51,647 bases of DNA from Deltaproteobacteria bacterium (GCA_024279915.1 JAJRRB010000017.1:1-51647), one strand, 5' to 3'; counted from the stretch's first letter, positions 1 to 10,900 are shown. Numbers and translations: made by a program. Notes: generated by a model from the sequence alone, not told the origin.

Positions 1-1044
1 GGCCTCGGACATCGCTTCGATACGCTCCTGCCAGGGGCTTTCCAGAAGCAGGTCGATGCTGGCATTGGCGACAGCACAGGCCAGTGGGTTGGCCATGAAG
101 GTCGGGCCGTGCATAAATGCTTTTGGCGCATTTGTCGAGATTGTGGTGCCGATCTCAGCAGTTGTCAGAACCGCTGCCAGGGTCATGTAGCCACCGGTGA
201 TGGCTTTGCCCAAACACATGATGTCTGGAGTGATGTCGGCCTGTTCGCAAGCGAACAGGGTTCCGGTACGGCCGAAACCGGTTGCGATTTCGTCAGCAAT
301 CAACAGAACATTGTTGGCATCACACAAAGCGCGGACCTGACGCAGGTATTCCGGTGCATAGAAGCGCATGCCTCCGGCACCCTGCACGATTGGCTCGAGA
401 ATGACAGCGGCAATCTGCTCGTGGTTTGTTTCAATTAGGTTGCGAAAATTGGCGATATCGTCATCCTGCCAATCGGCATCACTGACAACCGTTGGTGCGT
501 CAGCAAAGAAATGCTCTGAGAGAACCTCTGTAAAGAGATGATGCATGCCGGTCTCAGGATCACAAACAGCCATGGCACCACAGGTGTCGCCGTGATACCC
601 ACGGCGAATTGTCAACATGCGTTGCTTGCCAGGTTGACTCTTTGCGTACCAGTACTGGATAGCCATTTTAATGGCGACTTCGACACTGACCGAACCGGAG
701 TCGCAAAGGAAAACCCGTTGCAGAGGTTCAGGGGTCAAGTTCACCAGGCGTGCGGCCAACTCTGCCGCAGGGCGATGGGTCAAGCCACCGAACATGACGT
801 GTGCCATTTTATCCAGTTGTTCCTTCGCAGCATTGTTGAGAGCCGGATGGTTGTAACCGTGAATCACCGACCACCAGGAAGACATGCCGTCTATCAGCTC
901 GCGACCATCTTCCAGTGTCAGTCGAACGCCTTGTGCATGTTTGACCGGGTAGGGTGGTAGCGCTCCTTCCAGCGGAGCATAAGGGTGCCAGACATGAGTT
1001 TTTTCAAAGTCGAGCCAGTTGTTGTCATCCAGAAGATTGGACAT
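1..1044 (-). CDS. bioA: adenosylmethionine-8-amino-7-oxononanoate aminotransferase (partial)
   Basis: A PLP-dependent class III aminotransferase of biotin synthesis, which makes 7,8-diaminononanoate from 7-keto-8-aminopelargonate with SAM as amino donor. I translated the minus strand by hand: it starts MSNLLDDNNWLDFEKTHVWH and stays open for 348 codons to the window edge, so the C-terminus (normally about 80 more residues) is missing. Visible hallmarks are WHPYAP near residue 19, DGMSSWWSVIHGYNHP, the YHGDT substrate/PLP segment, ADEIATGFGRTG, and the PLP lysine in LGKAITGG at about residue 280. HGPTFMANPLACAVA close to the edge is typical of BioA rather than of other class III aminotransferases. 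No other biotin gene is in view. The family and symbol are secure; only the 3' end is unseen. Confidence 0.95.
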   Translation of the reverse strand, partial: MSNLLDDNNWLDFEKTHVWHPYAPLEGALPPYPVKHAQGVRLTLEDGRELIDGMSSWWSVIHGYNHPALNNAAKEQLDKMAHVMFGGLTHRPAAELAARLVNLTPEPLQRVFLCDSGSVSVEVAIKMAIQYWYAKSQPGKQRMLTIRRGYHGDTCGAMAVCDPETGMHHLFTEVLSEHFFADAPTVVSDADWQDDDIANFRNLIETNHEQIAAVILEPIVQGAGGMRFYAPEYLRQVRALCDANNVLLIADEIATGFGRTGTLFACEQADITPDIMCLGKAITGGYMTLAAVLTTAEIGTTISTNAPKAFMHGPTFMANPLACAVANASIDLLLESPWQERIEAMSEA

Positions 1045-1088
1045 GGTGGGTTGTTCCTGATTGCCTTTGAAAGTGGAGCTAAAAAACT

Positions 1089-1163
1089 GTCATTCCCGAG
1101 GGTGTAATCGAGCATCCAGACTTTAAAGCCATGAGCCCCGATAAAATCATTTGGGGATGACAG
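1089..1163. repeat. 75-bp dispersed palindromic repeat, copy A
   Basis: Lies between bioA and the DedA gene. It begins GTCATTCCCGAGGGTGTAAT and ends GGGGATGACAG, and its ends form an imperfect inverted repeat of about 12 bp (CTGTCATTCCCGA against CTGTCATCCCCAA). A second copy at 38982-39055 matches at roughly four bases in five, read by eye. The form fits a small REP/MITE-like intergenic repeat; no coding function is apparent. Confidence 0.7.
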
Positions 1164-1173
1164 TCATAGGTTC

Positions 1174-1824
1174 TTACTGTGAAGAATTCTTTTTATACTT
1201 TGCATTACGTAATTCCTGTCTCGGTAAAAATTTGTGACGCAACAACGCTACCAGCAAGGTGACGATGAGGGCAAGGATTACCAATAATCCAAGTCGACCG
1301 GCCAAAGTCTCCGCATGTTGCCAGCTGGTGCCACCAAGATAACCGAGGCCAGGATAGCTGATTCCCCAGAGAATGCTGCTAATGATCGCATAGCAACTGA
1401 AAACAAGCGGACGCATGTAACTGGCCCCGGCGACAAAGGGCACCAGTCCTCGTATCGGGCCAAGGAATCTGCCGAAGAAGATGCCTTTACCACCATGCTC
1501 AAGGAAAAATAGTTCTGCCAGACGTAACAGGTTCTGACGTTTTTTTAAGAGACTCCAGCGCCAGAGATGGGCACCACAACGTGCACCTAACCAATAGCTG
1601 AGTAGATCACCGAGCAAAGCTCCGAGACCTGCTGCAGCCATAATTGTCGCTATTGATGCCTTGCCCTGGAAAGCCAGCCAACCACTGAAAACAGTCAACA
1701 CGCTGCCTGGCATGATCAGGCCAATCCCGACCAGTGCTTCAAGAAACGCAATCACGAAGACAGCGGTAATAAAAATTATTCCGCCAGGCAAAAGGTTGAA
1801 TATGTCTTGCAGCCACTGTTCCAT
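1174..1824 (-). CDS. DedA family inner-membrane protein
   Basis: A polytopic membrane protein of the DedA/SNARE-associated (VTT) superfamily, whose members help keep the proton motive force and act in lipid transport across the membrane. Hydrophobic segments lie near residues 13-35, 45-68, about 130-160 and 175-200. The family signature is clear: an acidic residue in the first helix (FLEALVGIGLIMPG) and a GRFLGPIRGLVPFVAGASYM block around residues 118-137. At about 216 residues it is of normal DedA length. I place the start at the ATG at 1824; a GTG three codons upstream (1833) is also possible, and neither has a strong ribosome-binding site. It lies just downstream of the HD-domain gene and may share its transcript. 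The substrate cannot be told from sequence. Confidence 0.85.
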   Translation of the reverse strand: MEQWLQDIFNLLPGGIIFITAVFVIAFLEALVGIGLIMPGSVLTVFSGWLAFQGKASIATIMAAAGLGALLGDLLSYWLGARCGAHLWRWSLLKKRQNLLRLAELFFLEHGGKGIFFGRFLGPIRGLVPFVAGASYMRPLVFSCYAIISSILWGISYPGLGYLGGTSWQHAETLAGRLGLLVILALIVTLLVALLRHKFLPRQELRNAKYKKNSSQ

Positions 1825-1845
1825 CGCGATCACAGTTGTGAGATG

Positions 1846-2406
1846 TTAAATTTTAAATTGTTTATGCCATTTATCAAAAATCGTCACTTTATACTGCCCG
1901 TGACGGGCTAATGATTCACGGACTTTCTCCACTGTACGTTTTCCTTTCCCGGTTTTAGAAAAGGACAGGTCCGTTTTGGAAAAAAAGAGGTCGGCGTAAG
2001 CGACGATCTCTTCCTCAAGATTTTGTGGCCTCATGTCACGTAGCGGCAGCGGCAAACCTTGCACCTTGATATCCTCAATACTCAAACCAACGCCGATGTG
2101 GCGCTCGCAGACCAGAGCGTGACGGGGAAACCCCTCCTTGCACAGCAGTTCAGCGCCGATAATGCCGTGGGTAATATAAGGTTGGTCACCATGACATCCA
2201 AGCTTAGGCGTATCGGTGTAAAGCATACCGATATCATGCAGCATAGCGGCCTGTTCAATAAAATCTTTGTCGACAGTCTCGCTTTGCATAACGTTTTCTG
2301 CCACGGCAATGGCGAAAGTGGCGACCTGGTGGCTGTGTGCGATCAGGATGCTTCTGGCCTGTGTGTGGTCGTTATAATATTTATTGATCAGTTCAAGTGG
2401 TTGCAC
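1846..2406 (-). CDS. HD-domain phosphohydrolase
   Basis: A 186-residue single-domain HD-superfamily protein, expected to be a metal-dependent phosphohydrolase. Histidine H25 or H26 (IAHSHQV), the doublet in AAMLHDIGML (about residue 58) and a later histidine (YITHGIIGAE) give the H...HD...H pattern. The C-terminal part (IVAYADLFFSKTD) resembles the conserved aspartate region of small HD proteins. The start is a GTG with a good ribosome-binding site (GAGAGG, 7 bases upstream). The gene begins 14 bp after recD ends, so it is probably part of the rec operon transcript. No partner domain is fused to it, so the substrate (nucleotide or other phosphoester) is unknown. Confidence 0.8.
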   Translation of the reverse strand: MQPLELINKYYNDHTQARSILIAHSHQVATFAIAVAENVMQSETVDKDFIEQAAMLHDIGMLYTDTPKLGCHGDQPYITHGIIGAELLCKEGFPRHALVCERHIGVGLSIEDIKVQGLPLPLRDMRPQNLEEEIVAYADLFFSKTDLSFSKTGKGKRTVEKVRESLARHGQYKVTIFDKWHKQFKI

Positions 2407-2420
2407 CGTGACCTCTCATC

Positions 2421-4274
2421 CTAAGTATACACATTATCCGCTTGCCAAATCGCATCCCGCAAACCTGAAGTCCTCTGTACTCTGCGCTGAAGAGCCAGAG
2501 AGAAGACATCCTTCTTTCCCCATATTTCTACTTCGCTCTTTGCTCTGGTGACGCCGGTGTAAATTAACTCTCGCGTCAAGGCCCGGGTGTCATGAGACGG
2601 CAGCAGCAGAAGAACTTGGTCGAATTCAGACCCCTGGCTCTTGTGTATGGTGGTGGCAAAGACGGTGTCATGTGCTGGCAGGCGAGAGGGTGCCAAAGAT
2701 CTGAGTTGTCCATTCGGGTCCGGGAAGTAGGCTCTGAGGCTCTTCTCTGGGCTGTCATCGGGCCAGAGGATGCCGGTATCACCATTGAAAAGGCCGAGGT
2801 TGTAGTCATTCGTTGTGATCATAATCGGACGGCCTTTGTACCAGCGTGATTCGGGCTGTATCAGACCCTGCTCAGCAAGGATCTGCTCAGCGAAAGGAGT
2901 GATTGTCGACACACCAAAAGGCCCGTTCCGGAGCGCACAGAGAACCATGAAGTTGTTGAACTTTGCCAAAGCATCCTCAGCGCAAATGGCTTCGAGATAA
3001 GGCGTAAATCCATTGAGGATATGCTGTTTTAATACGTTCCGTATTTGATTTTCAGGCGGACATTCAAGCCATTTGACATCAGTCGTAGCAGTGTCATTCA
3101 GAAGACCCATGGCTTCTTTGCTAAGACCTGCGTTGACAGCAATGCTCAGACGACCGATGCCGGAAGTAGCATCGAAACGGTAGTTCTTCTGCAAAGTCAC
3201 CAGAGAATCGCCAGGGCCAGTTTTTTCTTCAAGGCTGAAAGCCTCATCAGTCAGTCCCAAAAATGGTCCAAGAGTTTTCTGCATCTCCATCGAATAGTCG
3301 GTTTCGGAGCCAGTCTGACAAATATCACCAAGAACAGCTCCGGCTTCTACCGATGAAAGTTGGTTCTTGTCGCCCAAAAGAATGAGGCGGGCGTGATCGG
3401 GTAAGGCGAGAACCAGTTTGGCCATCATCGGCAGGTCGACCATGGAAGCTTCATCAACCACCACGACATCATAGGGTAAAGGGTTCTTGGCGTTGTGGCG
3501 AAATGATGGCGAATTACGAACTGTGCCAAGCAGGCGATGGAGGGTGCGTACATCTTCAGGGATTTTACTTAGAACTTCTTTGCTGCAGGGCAGATCTCCC
3601 TTGGCTTTGGTGATGGCAGCTTTCAGGCGAGCGGCAGCTTTACCTGTTGGTGCGGCAAGGGCAATCGAGAGAGGCTGAACTGCTGCCATCTCGAGTAACA
3701 GGGCGAGTATCTTGACAACCGTCGTTGTCTTTCCTGTTCCAGGGCCACCTGAAATGACGCAGAAGGGACGGGTTGCAGCAAGCAGTGCCGCGACGTTTTG
3801 CCAGTTTGTTTCTCCCTCATCATCTGCTTCGAAGTAGTCATCCAGTTTGCCAGACAGCGATGCCAGTCCCGTTACTCTGAACCCTTCTGATCGAGTAAGA
3901 ATTCCTTGAGCGAGCGCCTGTTCATAAGCGTGGTAGCGGTAAAGGTAGAGGCGGTTGGACTCATCAAGAATCAATGGGTGGAATGATCCCGGTGGGCCGA
4001 CGACCTTGGTGGAACGTAGTTGCTCTGCCCATTCAGTCACTGACCAGTTTGGTTGCAGTTCTCCGTCAAGACCAAAGGTCTCTAGAAGCTCGCCCTGGAC
4101 TTGCGATCCTCCCTGAACAAGGGCGTCCAGATCAAGACAGACGTGACCGTTATTGACCGCCTCGCAGAGGAATTTGGTGGCCAGAGTCAGTTGTGGGAGA
4201 TCTCGACCCTCAAGTCGACCGATGAAGCTGGCAAAACCTTCACTGATGGAAGAAAAAGCTGTGTTACTTTTCAT
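2421..4274 (-). CDS. recD: exodeoxyribonuclease V alpha subunit, RecD helicase
   Basis: The 5'-3' SF1 helicase subunit of RecBCD, which processes double-strand breaks. It has 617 residues, the usual length for RecD. The Walker A motif GGPGTGKTTTV lies at about residues 176-186, followed by LAAPTGKAAARLK, a Walker B VVVVDEASMVD, LILLGDKNQLSSVEAG (motif III), and the C-terminal motif with TIHKSQGSEFDQV, all in the right order. The start codon overlaps the recB stop (ATAATG), and a strong AAGGAGA site lies 7 bases upstream. Overlap with recB supports translational coupling and equal stoichiometry. The frame is intact and every helicase motif is present. Confidence 0.96.
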   Translation of the reverse strand: MKSNTAFSSISEGFASFIGRLEGRDLPQLTLATKFLCEAVNNGHVCLDLDALVQGGSQVQGELLETFGLDGELQPNWSVTEWAEQLRSTKVVGPPGSFHPLILDESNRLYLYRYHAYEQALAQGILTRSEGFRVTGLASLSGKLDDYFEADDEGETNWQNVAALLAATRPFCVISGGPGTGKTTTVVKILALLLEMAAVQPLSIALAAPTGKAAARLKAAITKAKGDLPCSKEVLSKIPEDVRTLHRLLGTVRNSPSFRHNAKNPLPYDVVVVDEASMVDLPMMAKLVLALPDHARLILLGDKNQLSSVEAGAVLGDICQTGSETDYSMEMQKTLGPFLGLTDEAFSLEEKTGPGDSLVTLQKNYRFDATSGIGRLSIAVNAGLSKEAMGLLNDTATTDVKWLECPPENQIRNVLKQHILNGFTPYLEAICAEDALAKFNNFMVLCALRNGPFGVSTITPFAEQILAEQGLIQPESRWYKGRPIMITTNDYNLGLFNGDTGILWPDDSPEKSLRAYFPDPNGQLRSLAPSRLPAHDTVFATTIHKSQGSEFDQVLLLLPSHDTRALTRELIYTGVTRAKSEVEIWGKKDVFSLALQRRVQRTSGLRDAIWQADNVYT

Positions 4275-7200
4275 TATGCGGTCTCCTTGCCAGGCGCCAG
4301 GTAGTTGGCAAGGGCTTCAACCAGGACCAGATCTGGATAATCGTTAAAAATACCCAGTGAAGCATCGGGACTCTCATTGAGAGCTGTGCCGCGCAGGTAC
4401 GCATAAACAACTCCGCCAAAATGAGTTGCGTAGGCATAGTCGGGCAGGGTGGAGTTCAAGTATCTGTGCAGTGCAACTAGATAAAGGTGGTACTGAAGAG
4501 TGTAACAACTTGTCTTCATGGCTGCAGCGAGAGCCTCTGGTCGATACGACTCAGCTCTGGTGCCCAGAAAGTTAGATTTCCAGTCAAGCAGGTAGTAGCG
4601 GCCTTCATGTCTGAATATCAGGTCAATAAAACCTAGCAACATACCGTGATGACGTGTAAATCCCAACTCTGACAGATGGTCGGAGAAACCTTCGACCTGA
4701 ACTCGTCCGCTAGAGTTTTTGGCAAAGAGTCTGGCCAATCCCGTACTCTCAATCGACCCGAGTGGCAAGAGGAACTCCATCTCCGCCAACTGATCTTGTC
4801 GTGAAATCTGATTTAGGCGTAAAGTGCTTCCTTCCGGCGTTATGATAGGGCTAGCCAGAGTTCTCTCGACCATGCCCATAACAGCAGGAACCCAGCGTAG
4901 ATCCAAATCAAAGGTTTTCAGAGCTGATCTTGCCACCTGTTCCATTTCATTGGAATTGGTTGCGCAGAAATCGAGGTTTTCAAAAAGCATATGCAGGCAA
5001 CTACCAGCAGTTGCCCCTTTGGGAAAATCCATAAAGGAGGCGAAGCTGTCCTTAGCGGTGTTGGTTTCGACAAGGTCGCTTTCGTCGCGGGTCCAGTTCT
5101 TCTCCTGCGCGTGGAACTCATGTGGATGATATGGTCCCGCAGTTAGATTGGAAAAACTCGAGACACACCATGACCGGTCAATCCTGCCCGTGAAATCATG
5201 TGCTTTCAGGTTACTTTGCTGCGGTGATGCCTCACCTGTGTAGGCAGCCTGGTTTTGTTCTGGCAGAGCTTCAACCAGAAGGCCTCCATCTGCTTGCTTG
5301 GCAAGATGGGCCAAATCACTTGCGATTGTTTCGCTCTCCAGGGTGGCAGGGTAGTTGATTGCCAGGCCCGAGCCGTCTGTGGGCTGTTGTTGTGCATGCA
5401 GCAGATAACCGAGAGACGATTTTTCTGCGGACTTGAACTGCCCCCAGCCGACATAGCAGCGGTATTTTGCCCGGGTCATGGCGACGTAAAGGAGGCGCAT
5501 CTGCTCGGCTAGTTGCTCACGTTCGGCAATGGCGGCATGTGGTTGCAGATCCTCTGAGCCGAGGTCCATGGTTTTCTGGTTGTCCTCGTCAGAGTTATGG
5601 AAGAAGAGGGGCGCTTTGACACTAACCTTTGCTGAATTCCAGCAGAAGGGGCAAAAGACGATCGGATACTCAAGCCCCTTGCTTTTGTGAATGGTGACGA
5701 TCTTGACGGCATTGTCATCCGATTCGAGGCGAATCTGGTATTCTTCCTGACCACGTTCTGCTTCGAACTGCCTGGAGAACCATTTCAACAAGCCGTCAAT
5801 GCCGAGGTGCTGTTCCTGAGCTGCTTTATGCAACACTTCAAAGCAATGGAGCAGGTTAGTCAAACGTCTCTGCCCATCTGGAAGTCCAAGTAGCCGCCGA
5901 CGAACAGTTTGCCCTGCAAACAGTTTTCCGGTCATGACGATCAAGTTACGGCTTTGCCATATCCTGTTGTATTCCAGAAACTCATCAAGCCATACTTCAA
6001 GTAACTTCTCATCAGAAATCATCGCTCCAAGGTCATCGCCAGACACGCCGAAAAGATCGCTGGTCAGTGCCGCTTTAACCAGCGACTCGTTAACAGGATC
6101 GGCAATAGCTCTGAGAACGCGCATCACTTCCTGGGCTTCTCTGGTGTCAAAAAGACTGCCCGTGCCGCTTTGCACGCTGGGAATATTATGCATCTTGAGT
6201 GTCTTCTCAACCAGGGCGCCTTCCTTGTGAGTGCGCACCAGCACGGCAATATCGCCAGCTGCAAGCGGACGCTCTTTAATGGTCGCCTCTCCTTGAGTGG
6301 ACAAATTCAAAAGCCGGGCAATTTCATTGCTGACTGCCTGGGCAAGCCTCTGCCGAGAGACATCCACATTGTCGGCCTTACCTGCCTCTAGTGGATCGCA
6401 TGTCCAGATCTGCAGAGGATGTGGATCTGTGATGCCATTGAGCGTCAGAACATCTTCCGTATCAGCTTTTTTCTGATCAACAGGTTGAAAGGTAATCTCT
6501 TCGAAAACGAAAGGGCGATCATGTGCGGCAAAGACCGTATTGATGGCTCGAACCAGTTCAGGCGTACTGCGCCAGTTCGTCGACAGGGTGTAGCGGTGTT
6601 CCACTACTTTGGTCGCTGCAATATAGGCAAAGATATCCGCACCACGAAAACTGTAAATCGCTTGTTTTGGGTCGCCGATAAAGAAGACGGGCTGCTTCTT
6701 GTCAGGGTAGAGTTTTCTGAAAATTTCAAACTGAACCGGGTCAGTATCCTGAAATTCGTCGATAAAGGCCGCCTTGAACTGACTGCGGATCGAATCACAG
6801 AGGCGCGGACCAACTGAACTGGTGAGCCGGTCGCGGACGTCAAGGAGTAGATCATCAAAATGCCTGATGTTCTGTACCTTCTTCCGATGTGGCAGTTCCA
6901 AGCGCAGGTAGCGAATGAAGCTGACTTTCAAGGCAATAATGCGCTCACTATAAGTCACTTCAATGCGCGTATAATTTTCAGCCGCCTCTTCACATAAGTC
7001 AAAGAAAGGGTGCTGCGGTGGCTCTGCGCCTTTCTTTTTACCTTCGATCAGGGCTGACACGGTAAACCGCTCAAAGAGCTTCTCAGGAGCCTGAAAGGCT
7101 GTTTCTGATGAAAAATAGTCATCAATTTCATCAAACCACTTCACCAGGCTGGTTTGACGGTATTTGCCCCGATTCAGACCCTCTGAGCTAAGCAGCAGCT

Positions 7201-7912
7201 CCTTAATGTCGCTGCGGTGCGTCTGCCAACTCTTGCGCAGTCCCTCTCTCTGATTTTGCCACTCTCTTTCAATAGTGGTCAAATCCACATTGCCACGTTC
7301 AGGAATCACGGCGATACCAGGGTCCCCAGTGACCTGCTTGAGAACTTCTGTAAACGAAGCGGGGACAATCTTCTTCTCAAAAAGGTAAGAGGCAAAAGGC
7401 CCGGCATGATTGGCACAGCGCTGACGCCAGAAGTCCTGAGCGATTTCATCGAGCAAGAGGGTCTGATCGGTGATGAGCTCTGTGTCGAAGAGGGCTCCGG
7501 CCTCGAAAGCTTTGTCTTGAAGAATCCTCTGGCAGAAACCGTGAATTGTGTAGATAGCCGCCTCATCAAAGCAAATCAAGGCTTCCCGGAGTTTTGCTCT
7601 GGCCTGCTCGCGCTGCTCTGTGGAGGTTAGACTGCCAAGCAGGTCTTCTAAGAAAAGGTCGTTAACCTTCTCCCCACAAAGTCCTTCAAAAGCCTCTCTG
7701 ATTCTCTGACGGATACGATCACGCAACTCTTCTGTGGCCGCCTCGGTAAAGGTGACAACCAGGATTCTGTCGACGGTCAAATCTGTTTCCAGCAACAGGC
7801 GCAGATAGAGTGCCGCGATGGTGAAGGTTTTGCCGGTCCCGGCGCTGGCTTCAAGCAGGTTTCTGGCCGCAAGAGGACTTTTTAAGAGGTCGAAGCGTGG
7901 AATTATCTGCAT
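4274..7912 (-). CDS. recB: exodeoxyribonuclease V beta subunit, RecB helicase-nuclease
   Basis: The 3'-5' SF1A helicase and nuclease subunit of RecBCD. It has 1212 residues, close to E. coli RecB. The N-terminal Walker A is LLEASAGTGKTFTIAALYL (about residues 20-38). The UvrD-like motifs follow: AFIDEFQDTDPVQF, FFIGDPKQAIYSFRGAD, TLSTNWRST, IVTIHKSKGLEYPIVF and LLYVAMTRAKYRCYV. The C-terminal PD-(D/E)XK nuclease domain is complete, with GFIDLIF and then LLDWKSN (D1110 and K1112), and QYHLYLVALHRYL after it. The gene starts three bases after the recC stop and overlaps recD, so the three form one operon in the order C-B-D. The reading frame is intact. Confidence 0.97.
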   Translation of the reverse strand: MQIIPRFDLLKSPLAARNLLEASAGTGKTFTIAALYLRLLLETDLTVDRILVVTFTEAATEELRDRIRQRIREAFEGLCGEKVNDLFLEDLLGSLTSTEQREQARAKLREALICFDEAAIYTIHGFCQRILQDKAFEAGALFDTELITDQTLLLDEIAQDFWRQRCANHAGPFASYLFEKKIVPASFTEVLKQVTGDPGIAVIPERGNVDLTTIEREWQNQREGLRKSWQTHRSDIKELLLSSEGLNRGKYRQTSLVKWFDEIDDYFSSETAFQAPEKLFERFTVSALIEGKKKGAEPPQHPFFDLCEEAAENYTRIEVTYSERIIALKVSFIRYLRLELPHRKKVQNIRHFDDLLLDVRDRLTSSVGPRLCDSIRSQFKAAFIDEFQDTDPVQFEIFRKLYPDKKQPVFFIGDPKQAIYSFRGADIFAYIAATKVVEHRYTLSTNWRSTPELVRAINTVFAAHDRPFVFEEITFQPVDQKKADTEDVLTLNGITDPHPLQIWTCDPLEAGKADNVDVSRQRLAQAVSNEIARLLNLSTQGEATIKERPLAAGDIAVLVRTHKEGALVEKTLKMHNIPSVQSGTGSLFDTREAQEVMRVLRAIADPVNESLVKAALTSDLFGVSGDDLGAMISDEKLLEVWLDEFLEYNRIWQSRNLIVMTGKLFAGQTVRRRLLGLPDGQRRLTNLLHCFEVLHKAAQEQHLGIDGLLKWFSRQFEAERGQEEYQIRLESDDNAVKIVTIHKSKGLEYPIVFCPFCWNSAKVSVKAPLFFHNSDEDNQKTMDLGSEDLQPHAAIAEREQLAEQMRLLYVAMTRAKYRCYVGWGQFKSAEKSSLGYLLHAQQQPTDGSGLAINYPATLESETIASDLAHLAKQADGGLLVEALPEQNQAAYTGEASPQQSNLKAHDFTGRIDRSWCVSSFSNLTAGPYHPHEFHAQEKNWTRDESDLVETNTAKDSFASFMDFPKGATAGSCLHMLFENLDFCATNSNEMEQVARSALKTFDLDLRWVPAVMGMVERTLASPIITPEGSTLRLNQISRQDQLAEMEFLLPLGSIESTGLARLFAKNSSGRVQVEGFSDHLSELGFTRHHGMLLGFIDLIFRHEGRYYLLDWKSNFLGTRAESYRPEALAAAMKTSCYTLQYHLYLVALHRYLNSTLPDYAYATHFGGVVYAYLRGTALNESPDASLGIFNDYPDLVLVEALANYLAPGKETA

Positions 7913-7915
7913 AGC

Positions 7916-10900
7916 TTAGGCCTCCGATTCGCTGTTGAGGAGTGGTTCCACAATCTGCTCTGCAAGACGTACAAACTCTTCATTGATGGGATTTAAACGA
8001 CCGAAGCAATAGTCGAAATCTGCGTCTTTGTATTCGCCGACGGAATATTCGTTGCCAAGCCATTTTAGGCGGGCTTTGTCGAGACATTTTGTCACCGTTT
8101 TACCCTTGAGTTTTTCTTCACAATAACCGAAGGCCGCATTGGGAAAGAATGACAGTGGCTTTAACTGACCAGACTGGAATAGTACAAGTAGTTCGGTGAG
8201 ATGCTGCCGACAGTCAGCAACGAAATTGTAGGTCAGATCTTTGCTGCTGTTGCCAAGCAGATAGCTCCTGGCAGAAGTGGTGGCCCCCTCGTCAGTAACA
8301 GAGCAAAAAGCCAGGTGATGGATCCAGGTGCTCAACCGATCTTTTGATTTGATACTGGCGCAGCGATGGCGCAAAAGCCCCTGCGAATAAAATCCTGTCA
8401 ACTCACCAACCAGTCGTATGCCGTCGAAGCTCTGGTCGTATGCGAGGGACTCTGGTTGTTTGTCCTGCGTAAAGGACTGTACTTTGCTGGCAAAGGAACG
8501 GGCAGTGGCAACACATTTCTCAAAGGTCGGGGCTGCCAGGCTGCCTTGTGGCAAGATGCACTTCGCCACATAGAGCTCAAATAGCTGGGGAGAAACTTCG
8601 TCGGCTAGAATTTGCTCAACCAGTTCCTGTGAGATCTGGTAATTGGAAAGTCCATCAAGACGGAACGGTTCCTGATCCTGAAGCGTGTCTGATTCCTGGT
8701 TGAGGAATATGCCGAGTTGATTGCGCAGGAAATACTGGGTCGGGTTTTGAATAAATTTGACCAATTGGGCAAGAGTCACAGTTTTCAGGTTATCTTCGCT
8801 GACCACGAGCTCTCTTTGCATGAAAGCGTTCGGTTCTTTGTCGGACGAACTGCTTTTCTGCAACAGCTTTTCTTTCTGAGACACGAGCGCGCGAGCGCCC
8901 GCATAATTGTCGTGGCTGTAGCTGAACAAACGTTGGTCAGCAGAGAAATAGACTGGGTTAAACCCCTGCAGCCTGTGTCTGGTAACGATGTGTTTGCGCA
9001 CATTGTCTGCATCGGCCGTCTTAAAACCCTGATCAAGGGCGTCTAGTAGCTCACAGACCACAACCGATGGCGGTGCCTCGCTGTTATCTTTCACACTCTG
9101 ACCGATATAGCTGATGATGAGCGCATTGCGCGCCGAGAGAATCGCTTCCAGAAAGAGATAACGGTCTTCCTGGCGGCGGGATGGATCGCCTTTTTGCGGT
9201 TCCTGGGTCATCAGATCAAAACTGACGGTTGGTGATTTACGCGGAAAGGCAGCGTCGTTCATTCCCAACAGCGCGACGACTTTGAACGGGATACTGCGCA
9301 TCGGTAAGAGGGAACAGAAAGTAACTCCACCACGCAGAAAACCTGAACTTGAGGCAAGCGACAGCTCCCTTTGCAGAATGCAGTGCAGAACTTCAAAGTC
9401 AATGCTTTCTGTGTAGCCGCTGAGGTCTTCAGTCTGTTCAAGATCCTGTAGCTGTCGGGTCAAGGTGATCAGTTCGTCTTTAGCCTCAGTCTGAAAAAAC
9501 CCTTCGACCAGATCGACCAGGAACTGTCCCCACTCGGCAAGACTGCGACTCTGGTCAAGAGTTTCGATGGTCTTAAACAGCTGGTCACAGAAACCATAAA
9601 AATTGCCGAGCACCACAGAGGCACTGCCTTCGACGCCATCGTAGGGGAGAATGCCTTCGAATAGCGCTTCTTCGTTAGCGGGCAGGGCAAAGCCGAGAAA
9701 TAATCGGTCAAAGCCCGCTTTCCAGCTATTATTGTCGAGTGGTGGTAGATCAAAACGTTCCTTAAAAGCACCATCGATACCCCAACAAATGTGGGTGTCA
9801 GAGATCCATTGTCTTACTTGATCAAGATCCGCAAGCGACAGGTCGAAACAGTTGCGAATCGTTGGCTCCTCAAGCAATTCAAGGATCTGGCTAGCGGTTA
9901 AGCGAGCGCCTTTTAAGGCCAGAACTTTCAGAAAAGCCTCTGCCACAGGGCTTTCTTTTTGTCGGGAACGGTCTGCTATGGAAAAAGGGATCTTCTGTTT
10001 TTCCAGAGTTTCGCCGTCGAATACTGCTGCGATGTAAGGAGCATAGCTTTCAATGTCCGGTGCCATCACCAGGATGTCACGCGGCTCAAGGGTCGGATCT
10101 TGGGATAACTGTTGCAATAGTGCATCGCGCAAGACTTCTACTTCGCGGACCGGTGAGTGGCACGAGTGGACCTGGATTGACTGGTCAGTCGGTGCAATAA
10201 TCTTTTTTTCAGTCGTTGCAGGGTCGTTTAGTTCGAGGATTTGAGTTTGTAGAGTTGAGAGGATTCCCGGTTTAGCTGGAACCTGGAAAATATCTTGCAA
10301 TACAGGGCTGTAATCACCAAGCAGGTTGAGAAACTCCTGGCTTAAAGTTCCAAGTGAAGAGAGGAGCGGATGTCCACGATCAAAATGCAGGTCTTTAATG
10401 TTTTCAATTGAAGACGGCTTGGCTTTTCTAACCAACTTGATCTGGAGCTTGTCGGAGGCGATATCGTGCCAAAATTCCTGACAAGGGTTCATCAGGAACA
10501 TATGCACATCAATATGCTTAGCAACTGCAGCTAAAACCTCAAGATGCAACTTTGGAAGAGTCGAAATACCGAAAATTAAAGCTTCTCGGGGATACTGTTT
10601 AACGTCCCTTGCCACGCCTGGATTTGCTCAGTAAACCGATGAAAAAGTGCCGGACGGTGCCTCTGACGTTCAGAGTCGTCAAGCATACGGTTCCACAGAG
10701 AACCGTGCCACGAGTCAAAGTCACCTTGATCCCACGCTCGGATCATCTCTGGTCTAAAAGTTGCCAGTTGATCGTACATGCCAGCAATTTTTTGACAGAG
10801 CTGGAAACGGCGCAGATCATCATCGCTTTTACTGATGTATTCCTGTAATGGCGCGAAAGCTTCTTCAGCAAGGCAGCCTGGCAAGGTTTGCATGGCACGA

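Noticed and set aside
10576-10640. prfB-type +1 frameshift in recC at CTT TAA
   Set aside because: The required shift is -1, not +1, and the join is better placed at the CCCC run upstream.
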